Assembly: GCF_910592395.1 (NCBI RefSeq)
Contig: NC_088310.1
Location: 4,719,501 to 4,783,500 of the forward strand
Direction: 5' to 3'
DNA length: 64,000 nucleotides
Source of the DNA: Lineus longissimus
Taxonomy: Eukaryota; Nemertea; Pilidiophora; Heteronemertea; Lineidae
The notes beneath the pieces are model-generated. The model was not told where the DNA came from and made no database searches. It was given only the letters and a program-made list of their open reading frames with translations. Below are positions 1 to 13,000 of the stretch, one piece after another. Each line of letters opens with the position of its first letter. Positions within the stretch are counted from its first letter, which is position 1. The position numbers and the translations under genes were made by a program.

Positions 1-312
1 CGATATCGCCCTTTGTTGCCAACAGTTTCAGAAATTTGTACAGTGTGGAGAATTGGGGAGGTAAGAAGTAAGAAGAGGGGAATCCATACAAACAAAGGGT
101 TGTCACTTGGGCACCGGGTAAAAAAACTGTGGTGAAAAAGTCTAGAAGCCTCTTCAATAAATGCATTACAAAGATCATATGAAAATAGGATTCGGGATCA
201 ATTTTGAGAGATTTACTGCCCATAGAAAGTCAATTTTGTGTCTAATTAGGTTTCCAATTATATTGTTTTGTATTACTCTTAATTGTAAAATTAAAACATT
301 CTATAATTTCAG
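1..312 (+). other. intron sequence of pyruvate carboxylase, no gene seen
   Basis: This stretch ends in a pyrimidine-rich 3' splice site (AG at 311-312) just before the first recognisable pyruvate carboxylase exon. No coding similarity was seen on either strand, so it is read as intron. Confidence 0.6.
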
Positions 313-3300
313 GTGCTACATTTGATGTGGCCATGCGATTTTTACACGAGTGTCCATGGGAACGTCTCCGGGACCTTAGACAAAAAATACCCAACATCCC
401 CTTCCAGATGTTACTCAGAGGCTCGAATACAGTTGGCTACACCAACTACCCAGATAATGTTGTCTTCAAGTAAGTTATGTAACCCTTTGTTACAAACATC
501 ATTGAAAAATGGCAGCACTATGACTGCATTCTGTATAATGAGTTATCCTATAGCTGTCTGATCGAAAACGTTTGCAAAAGGAAGCAGTCGAAATTTAAGG
601 ACGTACATATTACCAGATACCTTTCAAATGAACATACTTACATTTACATTTCAAATGGGTTGACCACTCTTTTCAGATTCTGTGACCTTGCCGTGAAATA
701 TGGTATGGACGTGTTCAGAATCTTTGATTGTCTCAACTATATTCCAAACATCGTGATCGGTATGGAGGCAGCTGGACAGGCAGGTAGGTGCCTATAGATC
801 CCGTCTTTTAATTGGAAACAGCGTTTACCTTCTAAATATGTTCTGATCAGCCCAAACTGTTATACTACATTACAGTAAAAAGAGGATATCACAAATAATT
901 ATCATTTTCTCTTCACACATGGCTCCAACAAGTGTCACAGTCTTCACAAGGGTTATACTGCCCTCCACAGTAAACTAATAAGTAATTTCCCCTCTACTAG
1001 GTGGTGTTGTCGAGGCCTGCATCTCCTACTCTGGCGACGTCTCTAACCCAAACCTGACGAAATATACCTTGGACTATTACCTCGACCTGGCCACGGAGCT
1101 CGTCAAAGCGGGAACTCATGTTCTTTGCATTAAGGTGAGTTCCTGTAAATAACAGGGTGTTCAAAATTCACAAATGAAAGACCTTACGGTATAAGACAGC
1201 TGAAAAGAAACGAATGTCGCTCAGATGTTCTCGCTTGTCTTCTTTAGGATATGGCAGGTGTATTGAAACCCAGGGCAGCCACTATGCTGATCGGAGCATT
1301 GCGCGAGAAGTTCCCCGATATCCCCATCCATGTCCACACGCACGATACCGCCGGAGCTGGTGTCGCCGCCATGTTGGCCGCGGCTGAAGCTGGAGCAGAC
1401 GTCGTTGATGTCGCTGTCGATTCCATGTCCGGTATGACGTCGCAGCCAAGTATGGGTGCTATCGTTGCGGCACTGAAAGGCACTGAACTCGACACAGGTA
1501 TATAAAGCTACTTATTTCCAAATCACTGTGCCATAATTGTCATCGAATGGAAACTGTAGTAATCACCAAGGAAGTACTACTGAAGAAGAAGAGGACAAGT
1601 GATAGATCCTTTGTGTCCGTCTGCTCACTTTCTGTTCATGCAGCATCTCTAAAGCTACCCTGTCTACTTGGTAAATGACATAAAAGATGCCATCGTTTTG
1701 TTTTTCCCAGGTATTGACCTCCAGCATGTCTTTGACTACTCCGCTTACTGGGAGCAGACTCGCGGTCTCTACGCCCCGTTTGAATGCACCGCCACCATGA
1801 AGAGCGGTAACGCTGATGTTTATGAGAACGAGATCCCAGGCGGCCAGTATACAAACCTGCAGTTCCAGGCGTTCAGCTTGGGTCTTGCTGAACAGTTTCA
1901 AGAGGTGAAGAAGATGTACTCTGTGGCCAACCAGCTGTTGGGAGATTTAGTCAAGGTGAGGCATGGCAGGCATTATGATGAGACTGTGGTTGAAAGTTTC
2001 AAACATTCTTTTCTGTAAAAGAGGGGAATGAAAATATTGATAACCTTACCACTAAAAATGAAATGACAATGTTAATATTAATTGCTATGAGGTCAAATCA
2101 TCTTTTCTATTCAGGTGACGCCATCATCAAAGATCGTTGGTGACCTTGCCCAGTTCATGGTCCAGAATAAGCTAACTGCCAACATGGTTGAAGACAGGGC
2201 TGAGGAGCTGTCTTTCCCCTTGTCTGTCATTGAGTTCATGCAGGGACAGCTTGGAGAACCCTATGGGGGATATCCAGAACCACTGAGGACCAAGGTGAGA
2301 AAATTTATGATTTTGTAACCAGACATTAGGTTGGATACCTTTCTCTTCAAGGCTGTGAGTGTGATCATTGTAGTTTTCCGTCTTGTGTTGCTGCAGTTCA
2401 TGTTCTGTTCATTCTATGAACATGTTTATTCCATGTGACAGACTCGAGGTCATCAGCAGAGTTGGTTGAAGGGTTCTACCTTCAAAGAGTCATATGGGAG
2501 ATCAGTAACACTTGATCTCTCTGCCACGGGTTCATTTCCTCAAAGGAAGACTTCTTGGTGTTAACTTAACTTCAGACTATCTGCATGATGGTCAGTTGAA
2601 TGAAGAGTGTCAAATCACAGAACTTTCGGTGCTGGTGCTCATATAACTAATTTGTAACTCTTCATTCCTCCAGATGTTAAAGGGTTTGAAACCCGTTAAA
2701 GGTCGCCCTGGTGCCTCCTTACCGCCATTGGACTTCGAGAAAATCCGCCAAAAACTGGAGGAGCAATTTGGCCTCATCGTGCAGGAGAAAGATGTAATGA
2801 GTGCTGCCATCTATCCCAAGGTTTTAGAGGAGTACCTCACTTTCAGACAGCAGTACGGTCCCGTGGAGAAATTCCCCACCAGGCTGTTCCTGACTGGACC
2901 CAAGATTGCGGAGGAATTTGAGGTGCGTAGTAATCAGTATTGCACATTATTTAACACACAATGGGCAGCATCGCAGAGAAAACTTGTCCGCATTTAGATC
3001 TACCTTACAAAATAAGTTTTTCAGGTGCCAAATCTTTTATGTTTGACCCTAAAGGGGTGCTACACGCCTATTGCATGACTGATAATGTTACTCTCTATCC
3101 TCAGGTTGAGATTGAGAAGGGCAAGATCCTTCACATCAAGGTCTTGGCTGTAGCAGAGATGCTCAACTCCCAAGGCCAGAGGGAGGTGTTCTTTGAGCTG
3201 AATGGACAGGTCAGGTCCGTCTTCATCAACGACAAGGAAGCTATGAAGGTAGGAATGAAAACTTGAAACCTACATTTTGGAGAGCAGATTAGTTTCTCGA

Positions 3301-3833
3301 TTTTGGGCAAAATAACCGCAAAGGGACAAAACGCTTTTTGTACTTTGTGCTTTTTCTGCATGACGACTCCGGCCCACCTCAAGTTGATCAAAAATACCAA
3401 CACATGAATCAAAAGTGAAGCTAGAGCACTGCATTATTCATGGTGAATTCAAGGTAAGATTGTATTCTCTGCATGAAATGAAAGGCATGTGTCATGCGGG
3501 TGATAACCTTAAACAAACTTGGCTTGTGTCGAATTTCTTTAATGTACCTTTATTTTGTCATTTCAGGAGATGCACTTTCACCCCAAGGCCTTGTTGGGCG
3601 TTAAGGGCTCCATTGGTGCTCCGATGCCTGGCTCCGTCGTCGCCATCAAGGTGAAAGAGGGCGACACCGTCACGAAGGGCGAGGCGCTGTGTGTACTGAG
3701 TGCCATGAAGATGGAGATGTTGGTGAATGCCCCAACAGGCGGCGTGGTGTCAAAGATTCATATAAACAAGGGGATGAAAATGGAGGGCGATGATTTACTG
3801 ATGGACATTGAAACAACGGAGGCAGAAACGTAA
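313..3833 (+). CDS. PC: pyruvate carboxylase, C-terminal half (partial gene)
   Basis: Pyruvate carboxylase is a mitochondrial biotin enzyme that makes oxaloacetate from pyruvate and bicarbonate with ATP. Nine coding exons are visible: 313-469, 677-783, 1001-1134, 1248-1497, 1711-1955, 2115-2294, 2674-2922, 3105-3248 and 3567-3833. All have GT-AG borders, and the phases join without a break to a TAA at 3831-3833. They encode about 577 residues, roughly the second half of a protein that is usually near 1180 residues. The first exon enters the carboxyltransferase barrel ([10 protein letters not shown]). Exons 3-4 carry the lysine of CIKDMAG, which is carbamylated in known enzymes, and the metal-binding HVHTHD. 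The last exon is the biotin carrier domain with [10 protein letters not shown], where the lysine of AMKM is the biotin site. The biotin carboxylase half must lie before position 1. No break is seen in the part present. Confidence 0.97.
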
Positions 3834-3902
3834 TCAGTGATCAGTCATTGTTTACTTAATTACATCTTGAAATTCTAAATATTTGTGATTGTTATCTCTA
3901 AA

Positions 3903-3926
3903 AGCAGCAGTGTCTATACTGCTGCT
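3903..3926 (+). other. perfect 9-bp hairpin in the early 3' UTR
   Basis: AGCAGCAGT is followed by a six-base loop (GTCTAT) and then its exact complement ACTGCTGCT. It begins 70 bases after the stop codon of pyruvate carboxylase. It is seen directly; any RNA role is inference. Confidence 0.6.
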
Positions 3927-5174
3927 CATCGTGACCAGTTCTAATGTTTTCAAAGGGGGAACTATTCATACAACCAAGATATAAAACATTCAATTGGCCC
4001 ACCGTAAATATTGCAGCAAATGGCCAACAATCGGTCGAAAGTTAAAGAGGATGATGACGATGAAATATTGTGATTCAGTTTTGTTAAACATCAAGCAATA
4101 ACATCCGAGGAACATCAATAGGTTTAGAGAATCTGTGTGCTAAATAGCGATTGATTGTTGTTTAGTTTTAATCATGTTACAATGATATGGTAATTTGTGG
4201 ACTGTTTGTTTTAGCTCCTTCCCTTTTCATTAGGACTGAAGGTGGTTGCAAGTCCTAACTTAAGGTAGAATAGAACTCATTATTGGTCATATTGATTTTT
4301 GTGCAGCTGGTCAATAACAGCTAAGCTGTGTCGTACATATATATCAAGCAAAAACCAAGATGGTTGTGGTTTGTTGTTAGAAGCAAAAACCAAAATACCT
4401 GAGGATACCAGCTGAGAGACATGGGAACCCATGCTCTTGTAGTAAATTATTTCGTTTTCCATGCACTTGTCAAGCTTTTAGAATATTCGTAATAATCTTT
4501 AGACAAGTACATTGTATTGTATTGCATTCCAACAAATTAGATTGTGTTTATGTCAGAATACTTAATGGATATTATAATGCATTTCACATACACGTTAATA
4601 GGTGTGCAGCTAAACCATGTTATTGTGTTTGTGAATGTTGTAATTTTTCCACTGCAGTATCTTAAGTGTTGTGGCAATGATTTACCTCAGGGTATATTCA
4701 TATCTGGTCCAGCAAGACCTGGTAAAACATGAATAAGATTTATATGATAGTCAGTCATATCATGACTGTTGAGTGACGCAAACTTCATATGCAGAGCATA
4801 TCAATCACAGCTTTGTAAAATCAATAATACATGTATCAATGATCACGAAAACAGTGAGATACACATACATGTACATGTACTTTTCGTTGTCAGGCTAAAT
4901 TCAGATATTTAGTCATCATATAATGTTATAATTTGTGTGCAAGGCCATAGACTAGTTTGATTATTTGTTCATGCATATTCATCATGCTTATGCTAATGCT
5001 AACATGATCTCATCACAAAAGCACATACACACATAATAGAGCAGGTGCTAACTCGATATTTAAGAAAGTTATTCAGATTATCCATTGCAATAGATTGTAA
5101 CGTGATATTCCATACTGCCAGTAATTGTTTGCAAAAAGTAACCTGTACTTGTTTTCTATTGTTTATTGTGTGCT

Positions 5175-5266
5175 ATTCACAAAACCAGGAATGAGAAAAG
5201 CTGGTGAAATTCACAAAACCAGGAATGAGAAAAGCTGGTGAAATTCACAAAACCAAAGATGAGAAA
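5175..5266. repeat. 34-bp tandem repeat, about 2.7 copies
   Basis: A 34-bp unit containing CACAAAACCAGGAATGAG starts at 5175, 5209 and 5243. The first two copies are identical and the third is partial and diverged. Confidence 0.9.
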
Positions 5267-5664
5267 TAGTGCATGAACAGCAAATGTCAACCATTTATGG
5301 CCCTGATGAGCTTGGAACTGTGGTTGATCCAGCATGCACTATCGTTTATTGCTGTGTCCTGTTGGTCATGTAAGTGTTATTAGATGTGTAGTTGTACAGA
5401 GTCATGAATCATAAATATATGAACTAAGAGTACACAATGTTTGTTCTTAATTATTTTGGGAAAAGTTGGTTTGTTTCATGACATCCAAATTGTCTGCCAA
5501 GATATGGCATTGCTCCTATGCTGGCCTGTCAAATGTGACAGTCACGTTATCAACCTCAACCAAACTTCCCCTGAACGAGTGACCCCAGCCTTTCGGAGTG
5601 TGATCACTGATCATTTTCCAAAAGTGAATCTTCAACAAATTTTACAGCCAGTATGACTAGTGCC

Positions 5665-5860
5665 ATTTGTGACCCGTCACAGCGAAACTAGCGACCTGTC
5701 GGTCAGAAGATGAGACTAAATGACACCAGGAGATAATTGAAGACATTGATGTACTTAGATTTCACCAAAGGCAGACAACAATGAAATGAACAAACAGTCT
5801 GTCTCAACCTGCCAAGCGCAGAGTGACCTGCACCTGGTTTTGCTGTGACTGGTCAAATTT
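5665..5860. mobile_element. diverged palindromic MITE, same family as the copy at 7.5 kb
   Basis: It starts with ATTTGTGACCCG and ends with a matching inverted GGTCAAATTT. The right part (AATGAAATGAACAAACAG, then TCAACCTGCCAAG) can be aligned with the right arm of the element at 7520-7749. It is clearly older: the arms pair poorly and there are many substitutions. It carries no coding capacity. Confidence 0.6.
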
Positions 5861-6560
5861 CGTGTTGATCCCAGCCATTACCACACAGGCCCTAAGCACT
5901 TCTGATGTCCTTGGGGATTATTAGGCCTTGTCCAGCTCATTCATTGCATAGACCTATGAAGGACTTGGACCACAGATCATGTGAATGAAGACTGGTAAAT
6001 GCCTTTACTGAAAAGTTCATGGACATTTACACTCGGTCTGTACTAAACTTTTACTGGTCTTCATGGACAGACACCACCCTTTACCTCTTGGCTCTAGATG
6101 TCCAACGTGTATGGAATTCAAACACTGCACCAGTGATCAGTCAACTTGACTGGGAAGTCGTTTACGGTAAGCAGACACCCTCTGTTTTGATATTCTTGAT
6201 TCATTTGTAGGTATGCATAAGGCAGCACATCAACAAAATCATGACCCCCCCTGTACAAGTTAGTGTATACCTAAACTTTAGCTTAGACAACACATACTGC
6301 CATTGGTCCTAGATAGGTCAGTTAGTGTGAGTGGATTGTTCTAACTCCACAGGAGCAGCAGATTGGGACAGCAAACTTATGTGCTGAACTCGGACCGCGA
6401 AACTCCAAACCATGGCATTAAATTTGTAATCATTGTGGCAAGGAACTCGTAACAAAATGTGTCGGTGTATAAGTATTTTATTAGTTAACATTAGATTTTA
6501 TTACATAATTGTCGCGTGCATTAAAAAAAATTGTGGTCTTGGGTTATAAGTTATAATAAA

Positions 6561-8146
6561 ATAAATATATACATATATCTTTGTTGGATTAGACCACAAA
6601 ACAAGCAGTATGTATGATGTATATACTCTACAATGTACATTACATGCAAATGTAGCATCAAACTCCAGAATAAATAATAACTATGAGACTTAGCGCTAAA
6701 TCCAACTGGTTTCAGTCGCCGAAAGCACTTCACAAATATTACCATTGGGTACCGTATTAGCCTGTACATTCATGATTCAAACTCTGGTTTGACATATCGG
6801 ACAAACAACAAAACCATTTTTACAGCACATCACAATACAACACAGGTCCAGACAAATCCCAAGTTGCCCGCTTCAGTCACAGTCTGTGCACATTCGGCAC
6901 CCTGTCTATAACTCCAAAGTGACAATAACATCACTTTTTTTTGCATAATTGGCTAGGAATGTTGTAAGTTTATGTAAGATATTTTAAATTGTTTACATGT
7001 ATAACAGCACTAAAATCATGCATATAAGGATTTTGAGTATGCACATGAGTACATAGGGTAGTTCTTAGCCTACACCCTGTGGCGTAATAATCTCATAAAG
7101 AATATGTCTACATAGTACAATACTGAATAAAATCCTTAAACAAAATTAAATGATACAGACAAAATTAGCATGGACCTTAATGATTTACATAATTTTTTTG
7201 CAATCTTGAGCGACACATATCGCAAGACCATTCTCGAAGATTGGCAAGGACAGTCTGAAGTAAACAACATTACAGTGAATGTTATGATAGAAAATTAAAA
7301 CAGGAATGTTGATACTTGTAGCACCAGAGATATTTTCTACATATTTCTTGACAAATTGTGTTTCTATCAACTCTCAGTAGTATGACATAAACAATAGGTA
7401 CAATAAAACTTTTCGCCCCTTGAAAATCCTGGATAAGCATAATAAGGCTCTATCCTAAAGCAGCATAGGCCAAAAGGAATAAGTATATACTGTTACAATC
7501 TCCTGGAAAGTAGCTCTATAAAATGTGACTCGCTCTACCAAAACTAGGCGCTTGTCGCATCTGAACTCGACAGGTTGATACGGACTTGTTGTTCATTTTC
7601 CTATTGTAGACCTTTTGTGAAATCTATTACAAACTGATTTGGTCACATTTCACAAAAGGTCTACAATAGGGAAATGAACAACAAGTCCGTATCAACCTGT
7701 CAAGTTCAGATGCGACAAGCGCCTAGTTTTGGTAGAGCGGGTCACAAATGTGCAGTAGTAAGATTGTAAACAATCCAAGGCAAATCTAGAATATGATTGA
7801 ATTTCTATCACAGACTGCTGTATAAAACTAGCAATAAGCACTGTTTAATCTCAATGCATTTCCTTCAAAGAAATCTGTCATTCTTTAAACAGACAGATAT
7901 TCTATTGAAGACAATCTAATTATGTAATACCAATGAGTATGTGTTGACATACATAACAGTAGAATACATGTATGTGGTGTCTCCATTAAATTGTTCTTCT
8001 GTACACATACACTTTAAGCCTATTACATGAAAGACAGATATTTTGCACAGATGCCCCTCATCTGGCAAAATAGCATTTACAGAGTATACATGTATTGAAA
8101 TCAATACAAAAAGGAAAGACCCTTTATGCACCTGTGTGAGCTAGTT
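6561..8146. other. intergenic, no gene apart from a MITE
   Basis: AT-rich sequence between the convergent pyruvate carboxylase and C2orf73-like genes. The only structure seen is the long palindrome at 7520-7749. The open frames here are short and lack coding character. Confidence 0.5.
7520..7749. mobile_element. near-perfect palindromic MITE (about 100-bp arms)
   Basis: The left arm (about 7524-7623) and the right arm (about 7647-7746) are reverse complements over roughly 100 bases with only a few mismatches. They are separated by a spacer of about 23 bases. The outer ends read TGTGAC and GTCACA. The element has no open frame and would fold into one long stem, as expected for a non-autonomous DNA transposon of foldback type. 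Confidence 0.85.
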
Positions 8147-9845
8147 TTATTTAAAAAATACTGCAGGTGCAGAACGGACGCATTTGCATGGAATTGGTCC
8201 AACCGGAAGCCCTGGCAGCGGTGATGACGGAATCTGAGTTGTCGTCGTTGTTGCTGGAGCTTCAACCCTGAACGTTGAAGGAGGCGACGGCTTCGACGGT
8301 CGGTCGGGACTGTCCAGATTCACTGGGTGGTTTATGGATTTGAGATATGCTGCGGCCTTCTCATGAGCGAGTTTGTCCCACACAAAACTACCATGTCTCT
8401 GTAAGAAGGATAAGAAGAATGTAACAGATATATTAGTGTGAATTACCATTACAATTCAATTCATTCACATGAGAAACATCAAAGAAATTCACATCTTTGG
8501 TGCTGCTTGTAGCTGCACATCCTCAAAACAAACTGAGGAGTCCTTGGTTTTTTGTTGTCTTCTCCTAATTCAAACCAACTACAACTTACCTTTGCCCTGA
8601 TTGGGTAGTTGGGATCTAGCCGACTGTTATACTGATGTTCATAGGAAATATTTTCCTTGTGTACCCTGACCTTTCCATCTCTCTCCCCCAAGTCATTAAC
8701 AGGAACTGAAATAAATAACTTGCGGATATCACAAACAATTGAAATGGCAATCATGCATCTTATTCAGAATCTTTAACTTTTAACCCCAAAATTTACATTG
8801 AGTTTTTTTTTCTTTTTTCACCAAGATTGAGCAATTGCTGAAAGGCAAGGACACACAAAGGCTGTTCAAGCCATTACTGAATGTATTGCTGACTGGAACA
8901 TACATAAACACACCTACATGTAACTCAGGCCCACCCTGTGAGTCCATAAGTTATAACAGGTAACTTACCTATACCTAAGGATGAAGATTTGTTAGGATTT
9001 GCTTGATGTCTTGAGTTTCCTCCTTTAAGTTGTGACTGTACAGTGAGAGTATCATACGTAAAATCTCGTCTGACTGTTGTATCCCTTGTGAATGGTGGCT
9101 TCTTCAACGGAGTATTAGAAGTCCTAGATGGCCACCAATGCGGTTGCTCACTCCGTACATCAGAAGTGAACACCGTACATACAGGTTCATTTATAAATCT
9201 CACATTATGACGTAAAAATTTACAATTGTAGGGGTGAGGGTTGTTAAATCTGAAATCAGTTGGATATGGGTTCCGTTCAACTGGCATATCTGGGAGACGT
9301 TCATTCACTGAGGGGAAGCTCTCCTGATACTTGGCGTTCATGACCTCTGCATCGTTACTCATCACCCGAAAAGTGCTCGGCCTGCAAATCAGGATGGATT
9401 AAGTAAATTATTTGACATACATACAGGGGAGTAGCTTCTTATCGGATCAATGAAAGAGAAAGTAGTTCATTCATTTCTTTCCACTCCAGAACATGGCTTA
9501 ACTTCACATGAGTCATGACAGAAAGTTCTAAATTCTGCTTGAGGGAAAGTTGCAATTACGACATTTGAAAACCTCGGTCCCAGTCCCAGATATAACGATG
9601 GTATGGTACAGTTGGCACATAACAGACCAATCAGCTAACAGTAACAGAGCAAGGTAATGACGTTGTTAACTGAGCAAGACTTCGATCATTTGCCGGAAAT
9701 AGAACAGTTCACCAAGCATGCATGAGTGTCCGAAAATAGTAAACCAATTTTAAAGACAACGATAAAAACGTGTTTACTGTACTTACGCATACTTTCCACT
9801 GACTTCTTTTTTTCTAGAAATCCTAGAGAAGTTTATTGTCGACAT
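8147..9845 (-). CDS. C2orf73: C2orf73-like protein, probably ciliary
   Basis: Four coding exons on the minus strand: 9787-9845, 8969-9381, 8590-8705 and 8147-8398. All have GT-AG borders and add up to 840 nt (279 residues plus stop), close to my memory of about 287 for human C2orf73. Landmarks are VRFINEPVC, QPHWWPS with a following proline/lysine stretch, SYEHQYNSR, and PIRAKRHGSFVW across the last splice junction. These match remembered blocks of the poorly characterised C2orf73 family. The protein has no signal peptide or membrane segment. The C-terminus is Pro/Ser/Thr-rich. It is head to head with SPATA17, a ciliary/sperm protein, which supports a role in cilia or flagella, but that role is inferred. 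The stop codon TAA lies inside an AATAAA sequence, so the 3' UTR may be extremely short. Confidence 0.72.
9606..9690. repeat. dispersed repeat related to the inverted repeat at 62.4 kb
   Basis: The block GACCAATCAGCTAACAG, followed shortly by AGAGCAAGGTAATGACGTTG, resembles the left arm at 62391-62427. This copy lacks a clear second arm. It lies in intron 1 of the C2orf73-like gene. Confidence 0.5.
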
Positions 9846-10011
9846 TTTTGCTAATTTTTATTGGTATCTTACAAAGAGGACACCCTCTAAATAACTTTGT
9901 TTTGCTAAAAATTTAGATTTTCCTTTCTTTAATCCGCCATATTGTGTCTCGTTGCCAAGCGCCTCTCCTCGGAACTTTCCGGAGGCGACGGAAATCCCCG
10001 AACTCCTGAAA
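9846..10011. promoter_or_regulatory. likely bidirectional promoter of the C2orf73-like gene and SPATA17
   Basis: Only 166 bases separate the two divergent start codons. The right half is GC-richer than the surroundings. A strong RFX X-box half-site (GTTGCC at 9951) lies between the genes, and an opposing AGCAAC half-site lies at 10027-10032. A perfect cAMP-response-type palindrome TGACGTCA (10013-10020) overlaps the SPATA17 ATG. X-boxes are the known mark of ciliary genes. The motifs are seen; their use is inference. Confidence 0.5.
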
Positions 10012-13000
10012 ATGACGTCACTTCCTAGCAACGTAAATAAAGATGACAAGATGGCCAGAATGGTCGGATTGTTGAAAGAAGTGGACGGAATTGTCAATGA
10101 AACATACGATAGGAACAAGTAAATAAACCAAATTTGTGTTTAACTAAAAGTTAACTATCTATGGGTCAATGGGATGTTGTTGTTATTTGTCTATTTTGCC
10201 AATTTCGATAAAATCAGGACCACTTTCGTCTGATTCATGATTTGGTTTTTGACATTTTATGTGATCATCATCATGCCTGGTGATGGCTGATGATACATCA
10301 TCATTGATCATACTCATACTGTCTGTGAGTGTGATACTGATAGGCTATTGAGATAGGTAGGCTACGGTAGTGGTTGAAAGCATGAAAGGAGAAGCATTGA
10401 CTCTGAACAGAAAAGACAATGAGGAAGGAAGATCTGACACCACTAGAATAGTACTGCTGGTACATCATTGATGATCCAGGGATAAAAGGAGTAATTTGCA
10501 AAGAAGGGAGAGGAGGAACGCATTCATCTGATGGATCACAATGTTCTGCATTACATTCATTGCATATAAATTGAAGTAATGTAGGATGTTGTGTTTTATT
10601 TGATGATATTACAGCATACACGAGGAGGAAACATGCACTGCTGTCCATAATGAGGTATCCCTTTGGACAATGACTGAGCGAGACAACCTTACCTTACTCA
10701 TACTGCCTGCAGCTGGACACATGAAGGATCATCCATTTTTATAGTGGACAACCGCAATCTGACCTCAAGACAGTGACTGTCCTTAGTCAGAGGGGGTCAA
10801 TTGGCAAGCCATCGAGACTCAATTTTTCTCCATTGCCACCAGTGGCACTGTTAATGTTGTAATTTTCTTTAAGTAGGTGCAATGGCAGAATTTTTCAATA
10901 GAACTGACAAAAGCAATTAGGGCTTAATTCATTGTCAAGGGTCTCAAATTGTTTTTCATTTGTTTTTTCATGTGTATTTCTGTTTTCTAGTGAAGCAGAA
11001 GAAAGGCGAGAAAATGAATTTCAGGCCGTGCTGAAAGTACAAGCCTGGTGGAGAGGACAAACAACAAGAGCTTACTTAACGTAAGTTTGAGGGCGGTTAC
11101 ACAAAGCTTACGACTGGCTGAGTGCTGTTACTCAGTGTTGAATTTAAGGTGTTGCTTTGTAAAACTATTCATTAAAGTGTTTTGGATTTGTCTACAACTT
11201 TGGTGGCTGCCTCAGTAAACGCCCTTAACATCGTCTTATTTTTAATTTTGTTTCGTTTTCAGACATTTGAATCAGAGTGCTACTGCTGTACAAAGACGAT
11301 GGCGTGGATTTCTTGGAAGGAAGCACTTCAGAGTTCTGCTGAAAGTAAGTTTGAAACAAATGGTTGAATTAAGCAGAATGTGGAATAGACTGTTAATTCA
11401 AATTCAAAGTTTATTTTTTCCCATTTTTAACAAATAGAGTAGGCCCTATGCCTAAGAAGTCTCATTGTATCAGTAGTGGTCGATTCTCATGTGTGCTGGG
11501 ATTTACCTGATTTATTTAGCAGCTAACCTTGCCTCATCTTTCCATTTCAGAACAGTGTATTTATTATGAAGTTGAACCACTACAATTTAATGGCCACATT
11601 AGTAAGTGTTTCTTACCTACTTTTGACTTACAAAGAAGACAGTACAGTCAGTCTGCTGTCCAAGAGAGTTCTGCCGTATAGCCCCATAGTTACGTGGTCA
11701 GTTGAGGTACTTGGCAGTGCCACCTAATCATCAGAACTCTCAAATCTGAACCGTCTGTCTCTGTAACAGTAAGTAATATCAGATTTTCAAAATTTTTCTC
11801 TCTCACTTTCAGATCCAGAAAGTGTGGCGTGGTTACTACACAAGGAAATACATCTTCAATTACTACAGCAGGAAGCGCTACCTTGAGGGCCTCGTCATCA
11901 AGAACGAGTACGTCCGGAGGGAACTACAGCAGTTCAAAGAGGAGCAGGATGAGATGGAAGCAAAGAAGAAGGAGATGGCAGAGTTAGACAAGTTGGAGAT
12001 GTGGGCGAGGAAGAGTCATCACTTGCTGAGTACAGAGGTTCTCCCTGGGATGTATAATTCTCCGTTCCTAATGTAAGTTTTAAAGCCAGAACACACAGAC
12101 CCACAACTGTGAGCCACCAAAATCGTTGTTTTTAAATTTTGAAAATTACAATACCTTGTTCATATCCTTGCCAACTAAACCAACCATTCAGCACGGATGC
12201 ATCCTATCCCAAACCACATTTTGTGTAGTTTGTTAAAAAAACACTATCGAAACTCTTTTATGTTTGTGTTCCAGGTATCCGAAAGACGAAGAATATCTCC
12301 TCCAAAGAGCACGTCCGCTAAGTCACAAAAAGGAAAAGCCGGTGATGGAACCATTTGATCCAACGTGTAAAAGTTACGGTCTACCACGGCCAAGGACATT
12401 ACCACCCTTGCCTCAGAAACCGCAGGGTCCTTTCAGAGAGCTTGATGATGTCCAAAAGCAACGATACAAACCCTTCCAGCCGACATTACGGGTGGCCACA
12501 GATTATTTCTCGGTCGAGAAAGCGAGGGAATATTTGAAACAAGACGAGTGGGTCACTAGGTTTAATGATGATGTGTAAGTATATTTATTGAACTGCAGGT
12601 GGTGACCAATGTTGGGAGATCAGTGGCAAAGTGGTTTGAGAGACAGGCAATGACTAATCTTGTAATAGAAAGACATAACAAATCATCCATACCATCACTG
12701 TGTAGCAAGGAAAGATATTCCTTGGTCGGTGTTTGGGTATAAGTAATCTTGCTTTATGCTTGGCAACCTGACAGAGGCAATTCGCATTCCCATATTTTGT
12801 CCTTCATGTTATATTTACCATAATTCTTTTTTCAGTTTCTTACCGTTTACAAGACAAAAAATACCGTACGAACACCTTTTGCACTCGACATCAAAATATG
12901 GGCACCTGCCATACGGGACGAAATACTTCCGACATGAATACCTTGACAAGCACATCAGTTCTCAGGTACGTTTTCCCTAAAAGGGAATTCACAGGACCAC

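Larger units (their letters stand above)
3834..6560 (+). other. probable long 3' UTR and flank of pyruvate carboxylase
   Basis: AT-rich DNA follows the pyruvate carboxylase stop with no convincing exon. A run of A-rich poly(A)-like signals lies at about 6515-6560 (ATTAAA, then AATAAAATAAA), which would allow a 3' UTR of about 2.7 kb. An earlier cleavage site cannot be excluded. The stretch also holds a perfect hairpin, a 34-bp tandem repeat and a diverged MITE, listed separately. Confidence 0.35.
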
